From assembly GCA_021200995.1 (NCBI GenBank), contig JAJQFS010000090.1:1-64000 (forward strand): a stretch of DNA of 64,000 nt, in the 5' to 3' direction. The stretch is from Lachnospiraceae bacterium (lineage in GTDB: Bacteria; Bacillota; Clostridia; Lachnospirales; Lachnospiraceae). The notes below the pieces were generated by a model that saw nothing but the letters and a program-made list of their open reading frames with translations, ran no database searches and had not been told where the DNA came from. The position numbers and the translations under genes were made by a program. This document shows, in pieces, positions 34,346 through 43,090 of the stretch. The number at the start of each line of letters is the position of its first letter. The stretch's first letter is position 1.

Positions 34346-35533
34346 TTATCTGTAGCTCTCCGCCAGCTTCGCGAACGCCGGCAGCGACCGCTCGATCATC
34401 TCTTTATCCACGCAGTAGGACACTCTGACATATCCCGGGCAGCCAAAGCCGTCCGCCGCGACTAAGAGCAGGTCATACTCCTTCGCCTTCTCACTAAATG
34501 CCTCGGAGTCCCCGCCAAGTGCCTTCACAAACATGTAAAACGCGCCGTCCGGATGCACGCACTCATATCCCAGGCCGCACAATCCCTCATACAGAATATC
34601 CCTGTTCACCTTATACGCGTTGATATCCCCCACCTTACCCTGGCAGCGGGCAACAACCTGCTGCATCAGACTGGGCGCGCAGACATAGCCGAGCTTGCGG
34701 CCCGCGCCGCAGATGGTCAGATACAGGCGGCGGCTCTCTGTCACCTCATCGGGCACCAGAATGTAGCCAATTCTTTCACCCGGAAGGGAGAGGGACTTGC
34801 TGTAGGAATAGCACACGATCGTGTCTCGGTAATATTTCGTCACGAAGGGCACCTGAATGCCATCGTAGACAATCTCTCTGTATGGCTCGTCCGTGATCAG
34901 ATAAACCGGGTGTCCGAACGCTTCCGACTTCTCTGACAGCAGGGTGGCAAGCTTTGTGATCGTCTCCTCCGTGTACACGACGCCGGAAGGATTATTGGGA
35001 GAATTGATGATGACCGCCCTGGTGTGCGCGTTGATTTTCTCTCCCAGTGCCGCCAGATCGATCTGAAAATTCTCCATGTCCGGCTCGCACATCACAAACT
35101 TCGCGCCCGCGCCCTCCACGAAGACCTTGTATTCCGGAAAATACGGGGCGATGGCAATGATCTCATCCTCGGGCGATTCCACCAGCGCGTGGAATGTAAT
35201 GCACAGGGAAGCGGCAGCGCCGCAGGTCATATAAAAATTATCCTGGTGGAAATTCGTGCCGTAAGTCTGATTTAAATACGCCGCGATAGCGGATCTGACA
35301 CCGGCGTCACCCTGCGCCGATGTATAGCCGTGAATCTGAATGGATGTCTCCGTCTCAAGAATCTCCCGGATCGCCTGCGCCACCTCATCCGGCGCGGGCA
35401 CTGTCGGATTGCCCAGACTGAAATCAAATACATTCTCCGGCCCCACAATGGCCGCCCGCTGTTTGCCGTACTCGAACAGCTCGCGGATCGTAGACCGCTT
35501 GCTGCCCCAGTCATAACATTGATCTGAAAACAT
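34346..35533 (-). CDS. PLP-dependent class I/II aminotransferase
   Basis: A 395-residue fold-type I aminotransferase of the aspartate aminotransferase group. The substrate region has INSPNNPSGVVYTEE, the PLP lysine lies in YSYSKSLSLPGERIGY (about residue 246), and the Arg for the substrate carboxylate is in YVRVSYCVDKE near the end. Specificity cannot be decided. Start ATG 35533 with GGAGAG. Confidence 0.92.
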   Translation of the reverse strand: MFSDQCYDWGSKRSTIRELFEYGKQRAAIVGPENVFDFSLGNPTVPAPDEVAQAIREILETETSIQIHGYTSAQGDAGVRSAIAAYLNQTYGTNFHQDNFYMTCGAAASLCITFHALVESPEDEIIAIAPYFPEYKVFVEGAGAKFVMCEPDMENFQIDLAALGEKINAHTRAVIINSPNNPSGVVYTEETITKLATLLSEKSEAFGHPVYLITDEPYREIVYDGIQVPFVTKYYRDTIVCYSYSKSLSLPGERIGYILVPDEVTESRRLYLTICGAGRKLGYVCAPSLMQQVVARCQGKVGDINAYKVNRDILYEGLCGLGYECVHPDGAFYMFVKALGGDSEAFSEKAKEYDLLLVAADGFGCPGYVRVSYCVDKEMIERSLPAFAKLAESYR

Positions 35534-35647
35534 ATGCTCTCCTCCGTTTCTTTCATCAGCCGGCACTACCCGGCCGTCATATATCTTCGTGTATGATACT
35601 ATGGATTACTCCGCAAAATACGCGCCCTCAATACCCGGTTTCTGTCA

Positions 35648-36358
35648 TTACATCCCCCACCGGGAATAAACGCCGGTGCGGATTTCGCTGATATACGCCT
35701 CCTGGCGCGGCAGATCCGGATACCGCCTGGCCGCCGCCACCTCCGCCTCATTGTCATACGGAACACTGATTACAGAAAAGGTGATGGGCGCTTCTGTCGG
35801 GCTGTTCTTTATCCCCTCTATTAACAGTGCATGCGCCTTCGGCACGCCATGGCTGTTGCCCACACTGCCGGTATTAATCAGATATCCGTTCTGCAGCGTC
35901 CGGATGTACGGGCGGTGCGTATCCGCGGAAATCAGCCCGCCATAAGTCTTCCCGTTCGCATGGAAATGCGGCGCAAGCACAGACTCCTCGTCAAAGCCCT
36001 GAAACTGCGGCGTCACCGGACGCCCGTGAAACACGCGAAAGCAGATACCGCTGACAGTCAGCTCCAGCTCCGTGGGCAGTTCCCGTAACCACCTCAACCT
36101 TTCTTCACCAAGCTGCTTCTGGTAAAACTCTGCCTGCCAGTCTCCTGCGATCCCATAGTCCCAGTTGCCGCCCACAAAATACTGACAGTGCTCCCGCACC
36201 CAGTCGCAGGCCCGCGCGTTCTCCGGTCCCTTGCCGACCGCGTCGCCCAGGAACCAGACCTCGTCCGGCTCCATGTCCTGCATCTGGCGCTCCATCGCCA
36301 GCGTGGCGGTCATATTTCCGTGCAGATCTCCTAACAGGAGGATCTTTGTTTTCTTCAT
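35648..36358 (-). CDS. Calcineurin-like metallophosphoesterase
   Basis: A 236-residue phosphoesterase with metal ligands in LLGDLHGNMTA, FLGDAVGKGPENA, VGGNWDYG and GLISADTHRPY/NTGSVGNSHG. Unlike the YfcE-type enzyme at 29096-29578, it belongs to the larger DevR/YcfP-like group. The substrate is unknown. ATG 36358 with GGAGC is chosen; the frame extends upstream into a repeat region and is not believed. Confidence 0.88.
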   Translation of the reverse strand: MKKTKILLLGDLHGNMTATLAMERQMQDMEPDEVWFLGDAVGKGPENARACDWVREHCQYFVGGNWDYGIAGDWQAEFYQKQLGEERLRWLRELPTELELTVSGICFRVFHGRPVTPQFQGFDEESVLAPHFHANGKTYGGLISADTHRPYIRTLQNGYLINTGSVGNSHGVPKAHALLIEGIKNSPTEAPITFSVISVPYDNEAEVAAARRYPDLPRQEAYISEIRTGVYSRWGM

Positions 36359-36372
36359 AATATAATAGCTCC

Positions 36373-36488
36373 AAGTGTTCACAGTTACCGAAGTTCTAAG
36401 CTCATGAAAGACTTCACTAAGAACTTCGGCATGCGTTCTCACTAAGTTCGACGTTCGCTTCATGCTCCGTCTCACTAAGTGTTCACAG
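36373..36488. repeat. Repeat-rich intergenic segment with terminal direct repeats
   Basis: AAGTGTTCACAG occurs at 36373-36384 and 36477-36488. Between them lie a 10-bp inverted repeat (CCGAAGTTCT 36388-36397 with AGAACTTCGG 36420-36429) and three CACTAAG copies. The 12-bp direct repeats could be a target-site duplication or a recombination scar. Confidence 0.6.
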
Positions 36489-36580
36489 CAAATAAACAGG
36501 CAACTGCGCCCAATACGGTTCGCCTTTGCCTGTTTCATGATAGCACATTTTTCGGAATCAAAAAAGCCTGTTTTCTATTT

Positions 36581-36829
36581 TTATGCTTCTTCTTTTATTT
36601 CAAAAAAAGAATCGTAATCGGTTTCAAAAACCTCCTTCATAATCGTGAGATCGCTTGCCTTGATGTTCCTGCGGCAGGTCTCGATATTGGCCAGCGTACT
36701 TCTGGACATCATACTCCCATGAAGCTGCATCTGTGTAATCACATCTGTCTGTTTCATTCCCTTTTCCAACCGGAGCTTTTTGATATTTCGCCCGACAGGA
36801 ACGTCCATGATGATCTTTTGCTGGCCCAT
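36581..36829 (-). CDS. XRE-family helix-turn-helix regulator
   Basis: An 82-residue DNA-binding protein: GRNIKKLRLEKGMKQTDVITQMQLHGSMMSRSTLANIETCRRNI is a Cro/CI-type helix-turn-helix, with a short acidic tail. It has no other domain. GGAGAG is upstream of its ATG. An inverted repeat about 35-64 bp upstream may be its own operator. Confidence 0.85.
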   Translation of the reverse strand: MGQQKIIMDVPVGRNIKKLRLEKGMKQTDVITQMQLHGSMMSRSTLANIETCRRNIKASDLTIMKEVFETDYDSFFEIKEEA

Positions 36830-36863
36830 CTGTAACTCTCCATGTGACTGTATAGTGTCTTTT

Positions 36864-36893
36864 GATAAAGTATAATGGAAGCAAAACTTTATC
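36864..36893. promoter_or_regulatory. Possible operator of the XRE gene
   Basis: GATAAAGT (36864-36871) and its complement ACTTTATC (36886-36893) are separated by 14 bp containing a TATAAT-like sequence. The spacing suits a dimeric XRE repressor. Confidence 0.45.
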
Positions 36894-36965
36894 GTGTCAC
36901 CACCTGGTCACACGAAAATATTACCATATCTTCGAGTGTGCGAATACTTTTAAGGTACAAAATAA

Positions 36966-37006
36966 GGAAGCAGCAAAGATATCATCTCAGTATCTCTGCT
37001 GCTTCC
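36966..37006 (-). terminator. Terminator of the tRNA cluster
   Basis: A 16-bp stem (GGAAGCAGCARAGATA with its complement, one mismatch) followed on the minus strand by TTATTTTG, just after tRNA-Leu. Confidence 0.85.
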
Positions 37007-37012
37007 TGCATA

Positions 37013-37098
37013 TGCCGGCGACCGGGATCGAACCGGTACGAGGGTTTAGTCTCGCAGGATTTTAAGTCCTGTGCGTCTGCCAGTTCCGCCACGCCGGC
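37013..37098 (-). tRNA. tRNA-Leu (TAA)
   Basis: An 86-nt class II tRNA with a long variable arm. Acceptor GCCGGCG/CGCCGGC, anticodon stem AGGAC/ATCCT-type with loop giving TAA, and T-arm GGTTCGATCCC. CCA is not encoded. Confidence 0.93.
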
Positions 37099-37159
37099 GT
37101 ATCAATGATTGAACCGCATAAAACCGAATGAACAGCCACACAGCTCTCCGCTTCGGCAA

Positions 37160-37233
37160 CGACCCGGATGGGGCTCGAACCCACGACCTCCGCCGTGACA
37201 GGGCGGCGCTCTAACCAACTGAGCCACCAGGCC
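37160..37233 (-). tRNA. tRNA-Asp (GTC)
   Basis: A 74-nt tRNA. Acceptor GGCCTGG/CCGGGTC contains G-U pairs, the anticodon loop is CTGTCAC (GTC), and the T-arm contains GGTTCGAGC. CCA is not encoded. Confidence 0.92.
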
Positions 37234-37248
37234 AGATATTCTCTCGAG

Positions 37249-37322
37249 TGGACCTTCGGGGACTCGAACCCAGGACCGACCGGTTATGAGCCGGTTGCTC
37301 TAACCAGCTGAGCTAAAGGTCC
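37249..37322 (-). tRNA. tRNA with CAT anticodon (Met elongator or Ile2)
   Basis: A 74-nt tRNA with acceptor GGACCTT/AAGGTCC and anticodon loop CTCATAA. CAT could be elongator Met or the lysidine-modified Ile2; the sequence alone does not decide. Confidence 0.88.
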
Positions 37323-37393
37323 AGAAGCACCCCATACAGAGGGGTTGGCTGTACGCAATCACGATATCGTCTGCGGTCTCAACGACGAACTAT

Positions 37394-37422
37394 ATGTTAC
37401 CATGATTTTTTATGAAATGCAA
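37394..37422 (-). promoter_or_regulatory. Promoter of the three-tRNA cluster
   Basis: Minus-strand TTGCAT (37422-37417), 17 bp, TAACAT (37399-37394). Confidence 0.65.
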
Positions 37423-37460
37423 GTGATTTTTATGATGATTGATGTTCCAAAATTTAAGAA

Positions 37461-38063
37461 CTATCCATCTGTCAGTGAGCACCGGACAGTCACTCGCGTC
37501 TGCCCGCCCACCGTACAGGTAAAGAGGGTCAGATCCCACTCGCCGGACTCCTGGCTCAGCATTTCCTCCACATCGGTCGGCTGGAGCGTGATCACCTCCT
37601 CCACCTGGTAGGTGAATACATTTCCATTTACATCGGTAAAAATGATTTCATCTCCGGTTTCCAGGTATTTCAGCTTCCCAAAGTGGCGTTCATAATTGTG
37701 CCCGCAGATAACCAGATCCTCTGTCCACACGCTGCCGCTGTAGCGCCCCGGCGCTATTTTCAGACCAGCGTAGCTCCACTCCGACATGACCGGCAGCTCC
37801 AGCCCGTATCTGGAAATGGTCAACGTTCCGATATAGTCGTAGCCATCGATTTCCAGTGCAGACATTTCTCCGTCTTCCCCGCCGTTGTCTGTATCCGGCA
37901 AAACAAAGATTTCCCCGATCTGCGCATCCAGTTCAAGCGCGGTTTTCTCCGCCGCATCCTGTGCCCGCTTCGCGTCCCATTGATTATACAGGAAAAGGAA
38001 CAGTGCCAGCATCATCAGCACTGTTCCTGTTTTGATCAATATCCGGCCTGCCCTGCGTCTCAT
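37461..38063 (-). CDS. Sortase (class D-like) of the pilus locus
   Basis: A 200-residue transpeptidase with an N-terminal membrane anchor (about residues 8-26). The catalytic triad is visible as His in ICGHNYERH (about 119), Cys in LFTCTVGG (about 179) and Arg in TRVTVRC (about 189). It lacks the N-terminal lid and C-terminal membrane segment of class C enzymes. It probably attaches the finished pilus or LPxTG proteins to the wall (inference). Overlaps the preceding pilin gene by 4 bp. Confidence 0.88.
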   Translation of the reverse strand: MRRRAGRILIKTGTVLMMLALFLFLYNQWDAKRAQDAAEKTALELDAQIGEIFVLPDTDNGGEDGEMSALEIDGYDYIGTLTISRYGLELPVMSEWSYAGLKIAPGRYSGSVWTEDLVICGHNYERHFGKLKYLETGDEIIFTDVNGNVFTYQVEEVITLQPTDVEEMLSQESGEWDLTLFTCTVGGQTRVTVRCSLTDG

Positions 38064-38905
38064 CTGGCTGACGCTTTCCTGCGGTCACCGCAGACCAGCA
38101 CACTGCCCAGCACAATCAGGAAAAGTCCGCAAACCGCGAGGACATAAACCGGCCAGTTCAGCTGCCCGGTCTGGGGAAGGACAGTAAATTCGGTAATTGC
38201 GTCTGTCATGGGCGCAGCTTCCTCGCCAGGCGTTTCCGGTTCAGATGTTTCCTCTGCCGGAGTCTCCGGTTCCGGCTCTTCCGGTACCGGCGCCAGGACG
38301 CCTACCTTGGGGCTGGCATCCACAGTATAAACCCAGTTGTCATCCACAGCCAGCGGCACGGAAACCACAAACGGATTCAGCGTGTAGTACCCATTGGACT
38401 CTACCGTCTGAACAATCAGGTAAAGCCCCAGCTGCAGGTTGTCAAACACAACCGTACCGTTCGTATTGTTCACGGAAGTACCGGTGATGCTGCGCGCGGT
38501 CACATAGTCGGACAATTTCGATGCAAGAGCGGTGGAATCCGATGACACGTCGTCCAGTGAAACACCGCAGCCTGAGAAAGCGCTGGTGAAAGTGTAAACC
38601 ATATCTCCGTTATCCTGCTCCAGGAGCGCCACCTGATAAAGGGTCAGAACTCCATCATACACCACGTTATCATTTTCATCCTCCAGTTCCACGGTGATGG
38701 AGCTTTTTCCGTCCCAGGTCCAGTCCAGCGACGGGCTGTCGGCCGCGGCGGACGCGGTAATGCCCATCCCGCACAACAGGGCAAATGTCATCGCCATGGC
38801 CAGAGACCATGGAAACAGCCTCCTGATACAGCCTGCCGTTTTTTCATCCTCTTCATAACAATATCCTTTCTGCGGAGTGTCCGTTTTCAGTATATTCTTC
38901 TTCAT
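38060..38905 (-). CDS. LPQTG minor pilin, apparently frameshifted in its signal peptide
   Basis: A surface protein with a pilin-like domain (about 50-200), a Pro/Glu-rich linker, the sorting signal LPQTG, a membrane segment and a basic tail. In this frame the N-terminus is odd (MKKNILKTDTPQKGYCYEEDEK) and has no good binding site. In another frame AAAGGA is seven bases ahead of ATG 38856, giving MKRMKK. One extra A in the A6 tract at 38839-38844 would join that start to TAGCIRRLFPWSLAMAMTF, a normal signal peptide. So the start is probably 38856 and the gene is one base out of frame. Confidence 0.8.
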   Translation of the reverse strand: MKKNILKTDTPQKGYCYEEDEKTAGCIRRLFPWSLAMAMTFALLCGMGITASAAADSPSLDWTWDGKSSITVELEDENDNVVYDGVLTLYQVALLEQDNGDMVYTFTSAFSGCGVSLDDVSSDSTALASKLSDYVTARSITGTSVNNTNGTVVFDNLQLGLYLIVQTVESNGYYTLNPFVVSVPLAVDDNWVYTVDASPKVGVLAPVPEEPEPETPAEETSEPETPGEEAAPMTDAITEFTVLPQTGQLNWPVYVLAVCGLFLIVLGSVLVCGDRRKASAR

Positions 38906-38951
38906 ACGTCCGCATCTTAGAGCCTGTAATTCTCCCTTCTTGTGTCTGTGT

Positions 38952-39734
38952 TCAGGGACATGCCGTGAAATCATCTTTCATGTTACCGCCTGCGTCTTTA
39001 TTTTTGCTCTGACGTGCGGTTTTGCTTCTTCGGCTGCTGACGAACAGACCGATCAGCAAAATAATCAGCAGAGGCACCGCGATAAACAAAGCGACCAGAA
39101 ACGTATTGATTTCCTCCGCTTCCGCCGTCACAGAAATGTGGGTTGTTTCCGCAGTGTCCACCCTGCGCCCCCGCACCAGGAGACGGTGCGTGTTGATGCC
39201 ATACGGAGTGCATGTCATCAGCGTGCAGTAATCCTCGCCCTCTTCGATATACAGATTTTCCACATCATCCGGCAATACAATGCTGATCTGGTCTACTTCA
39301 TAAGTGAGAACCCGGTCCAGTACTGTGATCGTAAAGGTGTCTCCCTCCTCCAGCTGATCGAGGTTAGTGAACATCAGGGCACTGGGCAATCCCCTGTGGG
39401 CGGAGATTACACTATGTGTACTTTCCCCGCCAATTGGCAGGCTGGAACCTTCCAGATGCCCCGCACCAGCCAGCAGAACGCTGGCGTCCGTGCCGTGGTA
39501 GATCGGCAGCTGCACGTCTATTTTTTCAATGGTGATATAACCCATGATACCGGTGCCGGTGATATCCAGCGTTTCTTCATACCCTTCTACCAGTGAGGGC
39601 TCAGCCAGAGCCGCGGCGGAGCCAGCCTCCGAAAGTGCCTCGTTATACGCCTCTGCCGCCTCGAAGTATGCGCTGTAGTCCTCTTCCGCCAGATTCGATA
39701 CTGCTTCGCCGTAATCAGTGATCACCCTGGACAT
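38952..39734 (-). CDS. Class C pilus sortase, main part downstream of an in-frame TGA
   Basis: The catalytic part of a class C (pilin-polymerising) sortase: His in VISAHRG (about residue 110), Cys in TLMTCTPYG (about 172), Arg in HRLLVRGRR, and a C-terminal membrane segment (about 215-237). The first membrane segment is missing here but is encoded in the same frame just upstream (39753-39869), separated by one TGA (39752-39750). Class C sortases read YPxVSNYWN at that point, here YPSVSN-stop-WN. ATG 39734 has no clear binding site, so this fragment may not be made. Confidence 0.85.
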   Translation of the reverse strand: MSRVITDYGEAVSNLAEEDYSAYFEAAEAYNEALSEAGSAAALAEPSLVEGYEETLDITGTGIMGYITIEKIDVQLPIYHGTDASVLLAGAGHLEGSSLPIGGESTHSVISAHRGLPSALMFTNLDQLEEGDTFTITVLDRVLTYEVDQISIVLPDDVENLYIEEGEDYCTLMTCTPYGINTHRLLVRGRRVDTAETTHISVTAEAEEINTFLVALFIAVPLLIILLIGLFVSSRRSKTARQSKNKDAGGNMKDDFTACP

Positions 39735-39749
39735 CGCGCGCGCATTCCA

Positions 39750-39869
39750 TCAGTTGCTGACTGAGGGATACAGCAGGATCGCAATCCCAACAATTAACAC
39801 TACAATCAGGATGACCGTCAACAGCCGGTCCTTCTGACCCGCTATCTGCTTCTTCCCTTCCTGTTTCAT
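39750..39869 (-). pseudogene. N-terminal piece of the class C sortase
   Basis: A 39-codon frame (MKQEGKKQIAGQKDRLL, then a membrane segment and YPSVSN) ending in TGA. AGGAGG is about 13 bases upstream of its ATG. It is in frame with the catalytic part, so a single base change (TGA from TAC, TAT or TGG) explains the split. Confidence 0.8.
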
Positions 39870-39974
39870 GCTTTCAAATGCGCCTCCTGTATATCGGGTT
39901 CTGCCGGGTCCCTGTCCCGACCAAAATGCCGGAACAGGGAACGAATTTTTGCTGTTTTGAAATGTGCAAACGGA

Positions 39975-41891
39975 TTAATCTATCTTTTTCATGCGCTTTC
40001 TGGTGATGAGCAGAACCACCGCGCCAAAGACAAGGATACCGCCGATGATGTAGAAGATTGTCGTGCCTATGCCGCCGGTAGAGGGAAGGGAGATGCCGGC
40101 TGCGTTTTCAATTGTCACAGAAGTAGCTTCAATCGCATACGTTTCTGTTACCGTAGTCTGGCCATCTTCAGAAGTCGAGGTACTGGAACTCACCATCTGA
40201 TACAGTCCTGAGGTATAAACCGCAGGCTTTTCCGTCTCCACGAATGTCCCATCTTCATCCTTGGTATATACGGTTCCGGCGAACGCAGCAAACTCACTTT
40301 CCGTGATCGCATCAAAGATCCTGGTGACCGTTGTACTGCTCTTAACAGTCGTCGCGGCAGAGGAGCTCATGGTTGCCTTTAACATCACAGGATCCGTCAA
40401 CAGGACATATCCTTTGGGAGCCTTCACCTCGGTGAGGGTATACGTTCCAATATCGACGCCTTTGATGATAATCTGACCATCTGAATTACTGACAACTGTG
40501 TCAGTTGCGCCCGTAGTGCCTGCGCTGCAGTAATTGTACACACCGTCAACATCTGTTTCTGCCATATAAATAGTGTTGCCGCCCGCGTCCGCAAAAGTAA
40601 ACTCCGCACCAGAAAGAGCCTCTCCGGTCTCCGCACTGATCTTATAAATGCCCAGGGCATAGGTGTAAGTCACAGTTGTACGCTCTTCCGTTTCATGATT
40701 AAGGTCGCTGCCGCTGGGATACTTCGGATCCTCAGGATCAGGCTCTTCAGGGTTATCATGGCCTACCACAGAGTAGTCGTAAATGGCTCTGTTCAAATTG
40801 CCGCTGCCGGCGATCGCCGCATTTTCGTTAATGGTAGCGGTGTAAGTCAGATGGATCTCACAATCAGAATAAAGACCGTTACCATCCGCATCTGCCCAAT
40901 AAATAGTCACACCTATCAGGGTGTTGATGGTGTTTCCATCCGCATCAGTATTCACATAAGTATACATGGTTCCGACAGTAGTGGTGCCGGCTCCAAATGT
41001 ATACGTAGTTGCTCCACTTGTAACGTCTGTTCCGGTACTTATGATATCGTACGTGACGTTATTGATGGTGAGCGTAAAACTGCCGGTCATCAGGGTGAAG
41101 CCAGGATCCATCTGGTCATAGATGTAATAATACGCTACCTGATCGTTATACGTGTTTGTATCATTTGTAATACGTCCCTCATCCGCTACCAGGTTCACGG
41201 CATCGATGCTTACATCAAAGGTCACAGTATCGCCAAAGGCTCCAGTGGAGACGGTACTCTCGGTGCCGTCCGCGTTGATAATAACCTTACCGACGTCTCC
41301 CGGATTCTCGGGTGTATCGCTGGTTGGATTCTTTACAGTATTGGTCGTATAAGTATTCTTGCCGTCACTCACCTCAGCATCATTTACGATGGTTTGATCT
41401 ATGATGCTCAGAGCGGCCTTAGTCACTTCCACCTGAAAATAGACAGTCACGCTGGATCCAGTTGCCAGATCCCTGATCACCCATGTAATGTTATTATCCG
41501 CATCAATGGTGACAGTGGTACTGTCTGACAGAGTGCTGCCTGCACTGCCTGCCACGTAGACGGTGCCGGTGGGCGGCGCATCTTTGATTGTCACGTCAAC
41601 GGCATCAGCTTCTTTGTTTTCATACGTGATGGTGTAAGTCAGGATATCGCCTTCGGCGACCTTCACGCCATCGATCGAAGCGGAATTCACATCATTCGCC
41701 GGGTCATCGGAGCCTGATTTCACATCCTTTTGGGGCTCGTCCTCATCGTCCACAGGGTTTTTTACCGTGTTGGTTTTCAGCTTGTATGTATTTTCTCCGA
41801 GCGTTACGTCCAGGTCCGCATCATTGACAATGGTCTTATCCGTGATGCTCAGAGCGATCTCAAGAACAGTCACATCAAAGGTAGCCTCCAA
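39975..41891 (-). CDS. Pilus backbone protein, C-terminal piece
   Basis: A 638-codon frame continuing the pilin that starts at 43020. It holds repeated isopeptide-type domains (two copies of a LSI-D-TIVNDA-type motif followed by TNTVKNP), a Cna-B-like domain (YKISAETGEALSGAEFTF, then YTLTEVKAPKGY with the isopeptide Glu) and the sorting signal LPSTG with membrane anchor. It has no signal peptide. An A6 tract at 41911-41916 separates it from the upstream piece; with A5 the frame would read WTLKNLPDGYTLEATFDVTV, matching the second repeat of the same protein. Confidence 0.88.
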   Translation of the reverse strand: MEATFDVTVLEIALSITDKTIVNDADLDVTLGENTYKLKTNTVKNPVDDEDEPQKDVKSGSDDPANDVNSASIDGVKVAEGDILTYTITYENKEADAVDVTIKDAPPTGTVYVAGSAGSTLSDSTTVTIDADNNITWVIRDLATGSSVTVYFQVEVTKAALSIIDQTIVNDAEVSDGKNTYTTNTVKNPTSDTPENPGDVGKVIINADGTESTVSTGAFGDTVTFDVSIDAVNLVADEGRITNDTNTYNDQVAYYYIYDQMDPGFTLMTGSFTLTINNVTYDIISTGTDVTSGATTYTFGAGTTTVGTMYTYVNTDADGNTINTLIGVTIYWADADGNGLYSDCEIHLTYTATINENAAIAGSGNLNRAIYDYSVVGHDNPEEPDPEDPKYPSGSDLNHETEERTTVTYTYALGIYKISAETGEALSGAEFTFADAGGNTIYMAETDVDGVYNYCSAGTTGATDTVVSNSDGQIIIKGVDIGTYTLTEVKAPKGYVLLTDPVMLKATMSSSAATTVKSSTTVTRIFDAITESEFAAFAGTVYTKDEDGTFVETEKPAVYTSGLYQMVSSSTSTSEDGQTTVTETYAIEATSVTIENAAGISLPSTGGIGTTIFYIIGGILVFGAVVLLITRKRMKKID

Positions 41892-43020
41892 TGTATAGCC
41901 GTCCGGCAGATTTTTTAAGCGTCCAGGTCAGATTGTCTGCATCAGACTCATCCAGTGCATAATAAATTGTACTGTCAACCATATCATCCAGGTTAGAAGG
42001 TATCTTCTCCAATGTTACAAGAGTACTATTTTCATCATAAACCTGAATATCGATGCTGTCTGACACATAAGCTGTTCCCTCCGGCTGTGCGTCATAGACA
42101 ATCACTTCGCTCAGAAGCTCGCCGGAGTTGTTGGTGTAGCTGATGGAATAGGTCAGAACATCAGTGACAGAAACTTCTTCCTCATTGATACTCTTCCCGT
42201 TCGAATCGAGTACATCCTTCAGTGGATCATCGGGATCCGTGGGTTCCGGGCCGTCATCATCCCATGTTGAAGTGGAATCGTTTTTATCCACAATCGTAAC
42301 ATCAGGGTTCGTAGTACCCAAAGACACCACCGAGCCAACGGAACTGGTTACAAAATAATAACCATACGCAAGATTATTCATGACCACAGTTGATTTGGTC
42401 GCCACGCTGTCCTCAATTCCGTCATTACTGCTGCCATATACTTCTTCAGCTCCAGGGAAGCTGCATGCCGTCAGGCTGCCCACAGCACGGATATAACTTT
42501 GGACAAATGCAATGACTTCATCCTCTGTAACAGTATCTTTTACTGTCGCCTGATAGGTTCCGACTGTTGTCAGTTCAGAACTTATTATATTGTACCCACT
42601 TGCTGTCAGTTCAGCTTCCAGTTCATCTTTTTCAGAGCCGGTAACTTTCTTCTCAACTTGTGTACCGTTATCTTCATAAGTCACGGTATAGATATTCTCA
42701 ACAATTGCCATAAACTCAAACACATTGTCCGAATCAGCCTCCAATGCATCGCGCTGTGTTCCGGTGGCAGTGTAGGCGGTTGGTACGACAATAATGGGAT
42801 TACCATCCGAATCAGTGACAACTTTACCTTCAGAGTCGGTCTTCTCATAAGAAACACCATAGGTCGCATCAAAGAGCTTGTAGACATGATATGTCGCACC
42901 AATGGTGGCGTTGCTGATGGTAATGGTGCCTTCATCGTCCGCGGCAAGCGCGGTGCAGGACATGCTGAAGGCAAGAAGCAATGACAGCATCAGAATGCCC
43001 CAGTTTTTCAACCTTTTCAT
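41875..43020 (-). CDS. Pilus backbone protein, N-terminal piece
   Basis: A signal peptide (MKRLKNWGILMLSLLLAFSM) is followed by an N-terminal pilin domain and a proline-rich linker into the first repeat domain, which breaks off after LTWTLKKSAG. AAGGAG is seven bases ahead of ATG 43020. The full backbone would be about 1,015 residues (43020 to 39975), typical for a SpaA-like pilus shaft. Alone, this fragment lacks the sorting signal and would be secreted unattached. Confidence 0.88.
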   Translation of the reverse strand: MKRLKNWGILMLSLLLAFSMSCTALAADDEGTITISNATIGATYHVYKLFDATYGVSYEKTDSEGKVVTDSDGNPIIVVPTAYTATGTQRDALEADSDNVFEFMAIVENIYTVTYEDNGTQVEKKVTGSEKDELEAELTASGYNIISSELTTVGTYQATVKDTVTEDEVIAFVQSYIRAVGSLTACSFPGAEEVYGSSNDGIEDSVATKSTVVMNNLAYGYYFVTSSVGSVVSLGTTNPDVTIVDKNDSTSTWDDDGPEPTDPDDPLKDVLDSNGKSINEEEVSVTDVLTYSISYTNNSGELLSEVIVYDAQPEGTAYVSDSIDIQVYDENSTLVTLEKIPSNLDDMVDSTIYYALDESDADNLTWTLKKSAGRLYIGGYL

Positions 43021-43090
43021 TTCTTTCTCCTTTTCCATTCAAAATTTTGATGAGCAGACGGGCAGAAGCAGATAGTTTCTGCAAAGCATC

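Noticed and set aside
39750..39752. TGA as selenocysteine or tryptophan
   Set aside because: No SECIS-like hairpin was recognised next to it, and TGA serves as a normal stop in other genes of the window (for example the SPFH, trmR and mtaB genes).
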